A program made the position numbers and the translations under genes. Below, piece by piece: positions 1-5,494 of a DNA stretch of 14,752 nucleotides. This DNA comes from Rhodospirillales bacterium (lineage in GTDB: Bacteria; Pseudomonadota; Alphaproteobacteria; QKFK01; SZUA-500): assembly GCA_003252195.1 (NCBI GenBank), contig QKFK01000223.1, positions 1-14,752 on the forward strand, given 5' to 3'. The first letter of the stretch is position 1, and each line of letters opens with the position of its first letter. The notes beneath the pieces are model-generated. The model saw only the letters and a list, made by a program, of their open reading frames with translations, ran no database searches and was not told the origin of the DNA.

Positions 1-93
1 AATTAAATTAGCCACAAACAGCGGATTAGCCCCTTCTGCCATATTGGCAAAAAGGCTTGGCATATCTTTATTTATTTTATCTAGGAAAGACAT
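1..93 (-). CDS. N-terminal fragment of unidentified protein (possibly mfd)
   Basis: An ATG at 91-93 on the minus strand opens a frame that stays open for 31 codons to the window edge. It begins MSFLDKINKDMPSLF. An AAGGGA ribosome binding site lies about seven bases upstream, which supports this start. The gene is divergent from recG with a 72-bp spacer. In many alphaproteobacteria mfd, encoding the transcription-repair coupling factor, is divergent from recG. The segment AEGANPLFVANL faintly resembles the 'EG-x-ALVLA-L' stretch near the N terminus of alphaproteobacterial Mfd. That identification is an inference from context and a weak match; 31 residues are too few to decide. Confidence 0.55.
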   Translation of the reverse strand, partial: MSFLDKINKDMPSLFANMAEGANPLFVANLI

Positions 94-165
94 AAAATTT
101 CCCTTATAATCATGGCTAATAATATGTTATAAAGACACTTTAAGTAATCAGTTGGTTTATATAAG

Positions 166-2250
166 ATGCGTCCGCAAGTTTTATACCCCCTATTTTCAGA
201 CCTTTCAAGCCTAAAAGGTGTGGGTGGGCGTATATCTAAGCTTTTAGAAAAGCTATTAGACAGCGATAAAATCGCAAATTTGCTGTGGCATTTACCCTCT
301 GGCTATATTGACCGCTCTTATTCACCTAACATTATTGACGCACCAGATAACCGTATTATCACCTTAAAAGTAACAGTAGGCAAGCACCTTCCACCGCACA
401 ACCGCACTAGCCCATATAGAATAGAATGTTACGATGACACGGGCTTTATCACACTCACGTTTTTCAAAGTTAAGGGTGATTATGTTAAAAACCTTTTACC
501 AGAAGGCTCACAACGCATTATTAGTGGCAAGGTAGAAAGCTTTAATAACAAGCTACAAATGAGCCACCCTGATTATGTTGTCCAGACAGAGCGGATTAAT
601 GAAGTACTTGGCTTTGAGACGATATACCCACTTACGGCAGGCATATCAAACAAAGTGCTGAGCAAAATCCAAAAGCAAGCTTTAGATAAAGCACCCGAGC
701 TAGATGAATGGATTGATGCAAGCCTATTAAAGCAAAAAGGTTGGGATAATTGGCATAATTCATTAATCTCGGCTCATGAGCCAAAGTCAGAGGCAGATTT
801 AAGCCCTGCTAACAAATTTCGCTCCCGCCTAGCTTATGATGAACTATTAGCAGGGCAATTAGCCTTAGCTATCGTGCGTCAAAAGTATAAAAAGACCAAA
901 GGTAGAAGCATTAAAGGCGATGGCAAGCTCCGCCATAAGTTATTAGAACATCTACCCTTTGCCCTAACCTCTGCCCAAAAGCGAGTTTTGGCCGAGATTG
1001 GCGAAGATATGGCATCTGAGACTAAAATGCTGAGGCTTTTGCAAGGTGATGTTGGCTCGGGCAAAACCATTGTTGCCTTACTCACCATGCTTAATGCCAT
1101 AGAATGTGGGGCACAAAGTGCGATTATGGCACCAACTGATATTTTATCTCGCCAGCATTTTGAAACTATCTCTACCTTAGCCGATAAAATTGGGGTTAGA
1201 ACCGCCATTCTCACAGGCAGAACCAAAGGCAAAAAGCGTGAAGAGTTATTATCAGAGCTAAAAGACGGCAAGATAGACATATTAATCGGCACTCATGCCC
1301 TGTTCCAAGATGATGTAACTTTCAAAGACTTAGCTTGTGTGATTATAGATGAGCAACATCGCTTTGGCGTACAACAACGCTTAGATTTATCTGCCAAAGG
1401 CAACCTTGCAGATGTGTTAGTAATGACGGCTACACCTATCCCTCGCACCCTCACCCTCACCGCTTATGGCGATATGGATTGTTCTCGCATTGACGAGCTA
1501 CCCCCAGGTAGGCAAAAGATAGACACCCTTGCCATGCCAAAGAGCAAAATGACTTCTATAATAGACGGCGTAAAAAGAGCTTTAAGCACAGGCACTAAAG
1601 TATATTGGGTTTGCCCCTTAGTAGAGGAATCTGAAAAGCTAGATTTAGCCGCGGCTGAAGAACGCTACGAGCATTTGCATAAAATATTTGGTGATAAAGT
1701 TGGCCTCGTTCATGGCAAGATGAAAGGTGCAGATAAAGATAAAATCATGGAAGATTTTGCCTTTGGCTCAACCGACCTTTTAATCGCAACCACAGTTATA
1801 GAAGTTGGGGTTAATGTGCCTCAAGCAACTATTATGGTTATTGAGCATGCCGAGCGTTTTGGTCTTTCTCAGCTCCACCAATTACGTGGACGCATTGGCA
1901 GAGGCTCAGACAAATCAACTTGCATATTGCTATATTCACCACCATTATCTGAAACCGCTCAAACAAGACTCAAAACCATTCGTGAGACTGAAGACGGCTT
2001 TATCATCGCCGAAGAAGACCTAAAACTCCGTGGTGCAGGTGAACTCCTCGGCACTCGCCAAAGTGGCTTACCCGAGTTCAAACTAGCTGACCTTTCCATG
2101 CATGGTGATTTAATTGCGATTGCCCGCAAAGATGCCGAGCTAATTATGAGCAAAGATGCCAACCTCACCAGCGAACGAGGCAAAAACCTCCGCACCCTAC
2201 TCTATTTATTCGAAAAAGACCAAGTCGCTAATACCCTAAGATCGGGGTGA
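166..2250 (+). CDS. recG: ATP-dependent DNA helicase RecG
   Basis: RecG is a superfamily 2 helicase that remodels stalled replication forks and branch-migrates Holliday junctions. The 694-residue product has the family's usual length. The N-terminal part (about 1-250) has a helical start (LKGVGGRISKLLEKLL) followed by the wedge/OB region. The helicase motifs are intact: Walker A GDVGSGKT at about 293-300, DEQH box at 395-398 followed by RFGV, motif III TATPIPRT at 421-428, and motif VI GRIGRG at 575-580. RGAGELLGTRQSG, the RecG C-terminal hallmark, ends near residue 634. The ATG at 166 has no strong Shine-Dalgarno sequence, but the start MRPQVLYPLF matches alphaproteobacterial RecG. It appears monocistronic: the upstream gene is divergent and the downstream gene is unrelated and 200 bp away. 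Confidence 0.97.
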   Translation: MRPQVLYPLFSDLSSLKGVGGRISKLLEKLLDSDKIANLLWHLPSGYIDRSYSPNIIDAPDNRIITLKVTVGKHLPPHNRTSPYRIECYDDTGFITLTFFKVKGDYVKNLLPEGSQRIISGKVESFNNKLQMSHPDYVVQTERINEVLGFETIYPLTAGISNKVLSKIQKQALDKAPELDEWIDASLLKQKGWDNWHNSLISAHEPKSEADLSPANKFRSRLAYDELLAGQLALAIVRQKYKKTKGRSIKGDGKLRHKLLEHLPFALTSAQKRVLAEIGEDMASETKMLRLLQGDVGSGKTIVALLTMLNAIECGAQSAIMAPTDILSRQHFETISTLADKIGVRTAILTGRTKGKKREELLSELKDGKIDILIGTHALFQDDVTFKDLACVIIDEQHRFGVQQRLDLSAKGNLADVLVMTATPIPRTLTLTAYGDMDCSRIDELPPGRQKIDTLAMPKSKMTSIIDGVKRALSTGTKVYWVCPLVEESEKLDLAAAEERYEHLHKIFGDKVGLVHGKMKGADKDKIMEDFAFGSTDLLIATTVIEVGVNVPQATIMVIEHAERFGLSQLHQLRGRIGRGSDKSTCILLYSPPLSETAQTRLKTIRETEDGFIIAEEDLKLRGAGELLGTRQSGLPEFKLADLSMHGDLIAIARKDAELIMSKDANLTSERGKNLRTLLYLFEKDQVANTLRSG

Positions 2251-2316
2251 TGATATAAACAAGTCTCAATCTTTATTCACACAACATTCACAAGCGGAAC
2301 ATAACAAAAATTTGCG

Positions 2317-2343
2317 ATACATATTTTATCCACAAATATGTAT
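2317..2343. other. Inverted repeat with a perfect DnaA-box match in its loop
   Basis: Ten-base arms ATACATATTT (2317-2326) and AAATATGTAT (2334-2343) are exact reverse complements around a seven-base loop. The sequence TTATCCACA (2326-2334) spans the loop and equals the classical DnaA box. A short T-run follows, so the hairpin could instead be a weak, AT-only terminator for recG. I see no second DnaA box in the window, so origin function is unlikely. Confidence 0.35.
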
Positions 2344-2400
2344 TTTAAAACTTGTTATTACATACTAATACACGTTAAATAATCAAAAACCAAATTACAA

Positions 2401-2418
2401 CCAGAAGCTAGCTTCTGG
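2401..2418. promoter_or_regulatory. 18-bp perfect palindrome upstream of membrane protein gene
   Basis: CCAGAAGCTAGCTTCTGG is a perfect 18-bp palindrome ending 32 bases before the ATG at 2451. No T-run follows it, so it is a poor terminator. Its place just before a gene fits an operator for a dimeric regulator or a hairpin in the 5' untranslated region. Which one is not decidable here. Confidence 0.4.
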
Positions 2419-2450
2419 ACTTTATATTACTAAATTTTTATGAGGAATTA

Positions 2451-3488
2451 ATGAGAAAACACATAAAAGAAGATCTAATAACAAAGTTATTATTATCAAA
2501 CAAACGAAACAAGACAGGAATATTAGCATTTGACTATTGGCCAATAACTTTATTTCTTTTAACCGCTATATCATATGTTTTTCCGTACATATACTTATTT
2601 AATATCTTTAACAAAACTCACATACCACATTTATACATAACTATTACTGGCACATTAATGTGTGAAACAATAATAACATATTTAATACTATACGGTTTTT
2701 TAGCAGGTATTGTTATCACACTGCTAGATAGCTTATTCGATACTAATATACTAAATCACCACGAAACAAGAAAAAGCAGAATTCTATCTGCGGCACCTAT
2801 TATAGTTTTGACTATATTGTTTTTATGCTTTGTAATTATTGTATCCAACACAACTGAATACAGCTTCATAGATTGCATTAATATCCTTTACAACCAAAGC
2901 AAAGAGGATATCCCTACTTTAATGCTTTTATTAACACCAATAATAACGGTGCTAATGTTAGCATTTTATTTAACAATGATATTCTCCAAAAAACGTAAGA
3001 AAAAATCAACTAACAAAGTCAAAGAGCATAAGATAAAATCGAAGTGCGATATTTTAATTGATAAAGCCGATAACTTCACACTTATTTTATTTTCTTATGT
3101 TATCATAGTATGTGGATTAGTACTTATGGCACAAGACATACCAAAATATGAATACGAATATAATGTATATGAAACCACTGACACCACCTCATTCATTAAA
3201 GAAAAATTAGTTCCAGTATCAGTTCAAAGTAATATAACTCTACTACAAAAAATATCACATGAAGAAGAAGCTAGCAAAACCAAAAACAACGACACAGTTT
3301 CCACAAAAAAAGAAGCTAAAATTGTAGAAAGCAATAAAGACGATAATAACAAGCAAAAAGCTAAACATAAAACTAAATTCAACAACGATGGGTTTTATAT
3401 CTTATATCATTCGCAACCGAATAAAGTTTATCATATAAGAAAGCCTCAGAAAGAAACTGATAAAAAGAATGCTCATAAAAACAAATAG
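2451..3488 (+). CDS. Hypothetical five-helix membrane protein with lysine-rich C-terminal tail
   Basis: I do not recognise this 345-residue protein. Hydrophobic segments lie at about residues 30-52, 62-92, 111-132, 155-179 and 208-227, so it is probably an inner-membrane protein with five helices. A very basic loop (KKRKKKSTNK, about 180-190) between helices four and five is probably cytoplasmic. By the positive-inside rule the hydrophilic tail (230-345), rich in Lys, Glu and Asn, would then be periplasmic. The tail ends with an aromatic patch, DGFYILYHSQPNKVYHI, followed by charged residues. The ATG is preceded by GAGGA with good spacing. The first copy of the duplicated leader/HTH unit begins eight bases after its stop, so read-through could supply that unit. 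It is AT-richer than recG or gyrA. It lacks catalytic motifs that I can name. Confidence 0.8.
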   Translation: MRKHIKEDLITKLLLSNKRNKTGILAFDYWPITLFLLTAISYVFPYIYLFNIFNKTHIPHLYITITGTLMCETIITYLILYGFLAGIVITLLDSLFDTNILNHHETRKSRILSAAPIIVLTILFLCFVIIVSNTTEYSFIDCINILYNQSKEDIPTLMLLLTPIITVLMLAFYLTMIFSKKRKKKSTNKVKEHKIKSKCDILIDKADNFTLILFSYVIIVCGLVLMAQDIPKYEYEYNVYETTDTTSFIKEKLVPVSVQSNITLLQKISHEEEASKTKNNDTVSTKKEAKIVESNKDDNNKQKAKHKTKFNNDGFYILYHSQPNKVYHIRKPQKETDKKNAHKNK

Positions 3489-3611
3489 TGTTTTTTCACT
3501 TCTTATTTTTGGTTTTATTTAGTATGCTTATTTTGCAAGCTAGGGTTTAGCTTGTGGGACTTAGAAAATCCCTTTTAATCACCAGTCTTTACACAGAGAC
3601 TGAATAAATAT

Positions 3612-3713
3612 ATGTGCTGTATTTCTCCTTATGGGGGAGTACGGCTATATAAGGTTTCGGCTGAAGTTAGTCGTGCCGTTGTTTGTGACGGTTTTTCTAG
3701 CTCCCCCACCTAG
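3612..3713 (+). CDS. Possible 33-residue leader peptide, copy 1
   Basis: An ATG-initiated frame (MCCISPYGGVRLYK..., ending DGFSSSPT) runs 33 codons through the core of the leader RNA. Its TAG at 3711-3713 sits inside the 5' arm of the terminator stem. Copy 2 keeps the same start, stop and frame, with one silent change and one Cys-to-Ile replacement. No good ribosome binding site precedes it, which is the main argument against translation. If translated, a ribosome at the stop codon would cover the terminator stem, an arrangement seen in leader-peptide attenuation. It may be a chance frame in a constrained RNA. Confidence 0.3.
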   Translation: MCCISPYGGVRLYKVSAEVSRAVVCDGFSSSPT

Positions 3714-3738
3714 GTTTTTCTTAGGTGGGTTTTGTTTT
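3705..3738 (+). terminator. Intrinsic terminator at the end of leader RNA, copy 1
   Basis: CCCACCTA (3705-3712) pairs with TAGGTGGG (3722-3729), followed by TTTTGTTTT. It ends six bases before the AAGGAG ribosome binding site of the HTH gene, so it either ends a separate RNA or attenuates the gene. Its first three C residues also belong to the GGGGGAG/CTCCCCC stem, so the two helices partly exclude each other. Confidence 0.75.
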
Positions 3739-3758
3739 AACAAAAGGAGTGATGAAAC

Positions 3759-4001
3759 ATGGTAAAAGACATAAGAGACCAAGCAATATCTGAGTTAGAC
3801 GAAGTGTTAATTGAGCTAGGGGCTCAGCTACACACTTTACGCATTGCTACGGGCTTAAAAATTGAAGAACTAGGCTCAATTGCTAAAATAGAGCCAAGCA
3901 TTATAGATGCCTTAGAAATCGGGCGAGGCGAGCCCAACTTTAACGCCCTTGTTGGTTTAGCCAAGTTCTATGATAAAAGAATACACATAAGCCTAGATTA
4001 A
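3759..4001 (+). CDS. Small XRE-family helix-turn-helix regulator, copy 1
   Basis: This 80-residue protein consists of a short acidic N-terminal helix (about 1-22) and one XRE/Cro-type HTH domain (about 22-73). In LHTLRIATGLKIEELGSIAK the pattern matches helices one and two; EPSIIDALEIGRGEP is the recognition helix and following turn. The domain is expected to bind DNA as a dimer. No partner or enzymatic domain is present, so it resembles a Cro-like repressor or an antitoxin-type regulator. AAGGAG at 3744-3749 lies nine bases before the ATG; another ATG at 3752 is out of frame and opens only a short frame. The gene follows a terminated leader RNA, so expression probably needs read-through or antitermination. 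It differs from copy 2 at six of 80 residues: 6, 51, 59, 60, 74 and 75. Confidence 0.9.
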   Translation: MVKDIRDQAISELDEVLIELGAQLHTLRIATGLKIEELGSIAKIEPSIIDALEIGRGEPNFNALVGLAKFYDKRIHISLD

Positions 4002-4006
4002 TTATT

Positions 4007-4040
4007 AAGGGGCCTAACCGCCCCTTTTATTTTTATTTAT
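4007..4040 (+). terminator. Terminator between HTH copy 1 and the convergent operon
   Basis: AAGGGGC (4007-4013) pairs with GCCCCTT (4020-4026) around a six-base loop, followed by a T-rich run, TTATTTTTATTTAT. It lies between the converging HTH gene and minus-strand membrane gene. It is well formed for the plus strand; on the minus strand the trailing sequence is less T-rich, so bidirectional use is possible but weaker. Confidence 0.8.
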
Positions 4041-4047
4041 AAATCTA

Positions 4048-4497
4048 TTATACGGATTTTTTATTATGCTTTAGCCTATACAATACAATGACTGTTGCAA
4101 CCACGATGGATACTAACAAACACGGGTTATATATTGTAACTAAGAAATCAGATACCTTATACAAGCTTGTTTCATAGGCTGTATTATCATATTGGTGCAT
4201 TGCTGAATAATATCCAGTAATAACCCCTATTATACTAATGGCAATGTCTATAAAAAACACCCAACCAACATAGATTATATATGTACTAATATTTTTATGC
4301 TTATCTATAAAGGTAGCTATGTTTGCTGATGTCTTTCTAAAAGCTAATACCAGCATCATTAAAAGCGTAGTAAAACTTAATAGCAAGCTCAAGCAATATA
4401 TGAACATATTATCAGATATAGACAATGGCAACTTAGCTATTAAGCAAACCCCGCCTAAAAACAAAGATTGTTTTATTAATTCACGCATATTGTTCAT
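4048..4497 (-). CDS. Hypothetical four-helix membrane protein
   Basis: I do not recognise this 149-residue protein. Hydrophobic segments at about residues 8-26, 31-53, 71-94 and 119-141 suggest four membrane helices, with a basic C terminus (RLKHNKKSV) likely in the cytoplasm. A loop between helices three and four carries several Tyr residues. The ATG at 4495-4497 overlaps the TGA of the upstream gene in the classic ATGA arrangement, so the two are probably translated together and may act together. The size and helix content would also fit a holin-like or small channel protein, but no family motif supports that. It shares no obvious sequence with the larger membrane protein at 2451. Confidence 0.75.
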   Translation of the reverse strand: MNNMRELIKQSLFLGGVCLIAKLPLSISDNMFIYCLSLLLSFTTLLMMLVLAFRKTSANIATFIDKHKNISTYIIYVGWVFFIDIAISIIGVITGYYSAMHQYDNTAYETSLYKVSDFLVTIYNPCLLVSIVVATVIVLYRLKHNKKSV

Positions 4498-5060
4498 TTT
4501 CTCTTTTTATGGTTACAAGTTTCATCATAAGCTTCCTTTAAAATAAACGCTTTCTGACCTAAATTAAACCCTTTGTTAAAATTACCAACAGGTTTAACAG
4601 ATTTATTTAAAACAAAATTTGTTGCCGTATTCCCTGTGTCAAAAGGACTTTTAACTGATGCTTCTTTGTTAACTTTAATTACATTCTTAATAAAATTACC
4701 CACATTACAGTCATCGTTAGAGGTATTATCAGAAAGTTGTTTTATGGTATTATTTTTAATACTGCTTATTATTGACTTTTCTGTTTCGCCCTCAGGCTTC
4801 ATAACTCTGTCCACCATTAGCCCTTTATCTTCCTGATATTTTTCAATAGCATCAAATAAATTTTTATTAGGATATTTAGACACTTCAGATTTGGTTTCTC
4901 CAATCTCTTTATGAGGCTGGTAAAAACCAAGTTCTCCTAATATACTTTTAGTGTTTACAACATCTTCAAAATCAGCATTTGAGTTTTCAGCCAAAGGCTT
5001 CTTTAACCAACCGCTGAATTTTTCTTTACCATTCTCTTCATTATCATAAGAATCAAACAT
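4494..5060 (-). CDS. Hypothetical soluble protein with peptidoglycan-binding-like segment
   Basis: With the start at 5060 (MFDSYDNEEN) the product has 188 residues. AGGGGA lies about seven bases before this ATG, whereas the in-frame ATG at 5081 has no ribosome binding site, so the shorter form is preferred. Residues about 39-99 resemble the PF01471-type peptidoglycan-binding fold: ILGELGFYQP at the start, then LFDAIEKYQEDKGLMVDRVM, close to the 'AIKKFQ-x-NGLKVDGI-G' pattern, and KPEGETEKSI. The rest is hydrophilic and Asn/Lys-rich, with no signal peptide and no catalytic domain. It may therefore use the fold as a cytoplasmic interaction module. It is the first gene of a two-gene operon with the membrane protein at 4048-4497. 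The domain assignment is by eye and moderately sure; the function is unknown. Confidence 0.75.
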   Translation of the reverse strand: MFDSYDNEENGKEKFSGWLKKPLAENSNADFEDVVNTKSILGELGFYQPHKEIGETKSEVSKYPNKNLFDAIEKYQEDKGLMVDRVMKPEGETEKSIISSIKNNTIKQLSDNTSNDDCNVGNFIKNVIKVNKEASVKSPFDTGNTATNFVLNKSVKPVGNFNKGFNLGQKAFILKEAYDETCNHKKRK

Positions 5061-5085
5061 ATGTATTCCCCTATAGTTCATGTTT

Positions 5086-5150
5086 AAAAACGAAAAACCC
5101 TGACAAATATCAAAGAAACAGACTAACCATTTCCAAATATTTAGTCAGGG
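5086..5150 (-). terminator. Attenuator-like terminator hairpin in the operon leader
   Basis: Read on the minus strand, CCCTGAC-TAAATAT (5150-5137) pairs with ATATTTGTCAGGG (5110-5098) with one bulged base, followed by TTTTTCGTTTTT. This is a strong intrinsic terminator shape inside the 5' leader of the operon beginning at 5060. An earlier alternative helix, GACTAA (5146-5141) with TTAGTC (5126-5121), uses part of the same 5' arm and would prevent the terminator. The two exclusive folds suggest attenuation. Confidence 0.6.
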
Positions 5151-5183
5151 CTTATATTTATATAAGTTATCCTTAATAGTTGC

Positions 5184-5212
5184 ATTATAGGAAATTTTTC
5201 CTAAAAAGTCAA
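5184..5212 (-). promoter_or_regulatory. Near-consensus promoter with embedded inverted repeat
   Basis: On the minus strand TTGACT (5212-5207) and TATAAT (5189-5184) are separated by exactly 17 bases. Transcription should start near 5177, about 117 bases before the ATG at 5060. The spacer contains TAGGAAA-2-TTTCCTA (5203-5197 and 5194-5188), which runs into the -10 box, a typical operator position for a dimeric repressor. The adjacent HTH proteins are candidate ligands by proximity only. Confidence 0.75.
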
Positions 5213-5347
5213 GTTTTATTGTTACAAAAAACACTTCTTATTTTGGGTTTTATTTAGTATGCTTATTTTGCAAGCTAAGGTTTAGCTTGTGGGACTTAGA
5301 AAATCCCTTGCAATAACCAGTCTTTGACACAGAGACTGAATAAATAT

Positions 5348-5449
5348 ATGTGCTGTATTTCTCCTTATGGGGGAGTACGGCTATATAAGGTTTCGGCTGA
5401 AGTTAGTCGTGCCGTAGTTATTGACGGTTTTTCTAGCTCCCCCACCTAG
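5348..5449 (+). CDS. Possible 33-residue leader peptide, copy 2
   Basis: This has the same frame, start and stop as 3612-3713. Within it GTT becomes GTA (silent) and TGT becomes ATT (Cys to Ile), and no indel occurs. The only indel between the two leaders lies upstream of this frame. The TAG at 5447-5449 is inside the terminator stem. No convincing ribosome binding site is present. Confidence 0.3.
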   Translation: MCCISPYGGVRLYKVSAEVSRAVVIDGFSSSPT

Positions 5450-5474
5450 GGCTTCCTTAGGTGGGTTTTGTTTT
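5441..5474 (+). terminator. Intrinsic terminator at the end of leader RNA, copy 2
   Basis: CCCACCTA (5441-5448) pairs with TAGGTGGG (5458-5465), followed by TTTTGTTTT. Here the stem continues inward by a G-T and two G-C pairs to a three-base loop (GGG-CTT-CCT), longer than in copy 1. Sequence changes in this hairpin thus keep or strengthen it. Confidence 0.75.
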
Positions 5475-5494
5475 AACAAAAGGAGTGATGAAAC

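Larger units (their letters stand above)
3532..3738 (+). ncRNA. Structured leader RNA, copy 1, of unknown family
   Basis: Boundaries are approximate. Predicted helices in order are CAAGCTA/TAGCTTG (3536-3542 with 3548-3554), GGGA/TCCC just after it, CAGTCT/AGACTG (3583-3588 with 3597-3602), and an enclosing GGGGGAG/CTCCCCC (3633-3639 with 3701-3707). The enclosing stem holds ACGGC/GCCGT (3641-3645 with 3675-3679). The terminator hairpin comes last. GCCGT can alternatively pair with the following ACGGT. Compared with copy 2, many changes fall in loops: one base of the first loop, a one-base insertion in the third loop, and three bases in the GCCGT/ACGGT loop. It matches none of the riboswitch, 6S, SRP, RNase P or tmRNA signatures I know. 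A TAGTAT at 3520-3525 could be a -10 box, but no good -35 is visible. Confidence 0.6.
3497..4001 (+). repeat. Direct duplication, copy 1 (leader RNA plus HTH gene)
   Basis: This 505-bp segment recurs at 5232-5737 in the same orientation. Homology starts at CACTTCTTA and ends at the HTH stop codon, with different flanks on both sides. By hand alignment the non-coding part has 11 substitutions and one single-base indel over about 262 bp. The coding part has 17 substitutions over 243 bp. No transposase, terminal inverted repeat or target-site duplication is visible. Confidence 0.95.
5267..5474 (+). ncRNA. Structured leader RNA, copy 2, of unknown family
   Basis: The helices of copy 1 are preserved: CAAGCTA/TAGCTTG (5271-5277 with 5283-5289), CAGTCT/AGACTG (5318-5323 with 5333-5338), GGGGGAG/CTCCCCC (5369-5375 with 5437-5443), and the terminal hairpin. 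All paired bases listed are identical between copies; nearby loops differ. There is no plus-strand gene directly upstream, so this copy must have its own promoter. Only a TAGTAT at 5255-5260 is suggestive. Confidence 0.6.

Noticed and set aside
879..1292. Minus-strand open frame of 137 codons inside recG
   Set aside because: It is antisense to the helicase core with intact recG motifs on the other strand; no ribosome binding site or domain.
3532..3738. Known RNA: 6S, SRP, RNase P, tmRNA, or a common riboswitch (TPP, FMN, cobalamin, SAM, glycine, c-di-GMP, T-box)
   Set aside because: None of the conserved sequence signatures of these families is visible in the leader.
3532..3758. Type III toxin-antitoxin (repeat RNA, terminator, toxin)
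   Set aside because: The order RNA-terminator-gene fits, but the RNA lacks tandem short repeats and the protein is an XRE HTH regulator, not a ToxN-like endoribonuclease.
5061..5081. Upstream ATG for the peptidoglycan-binding-like protein
   Set aside because: The strong AGGGGA site lies between the two ATGs and serves only the one at 5060.
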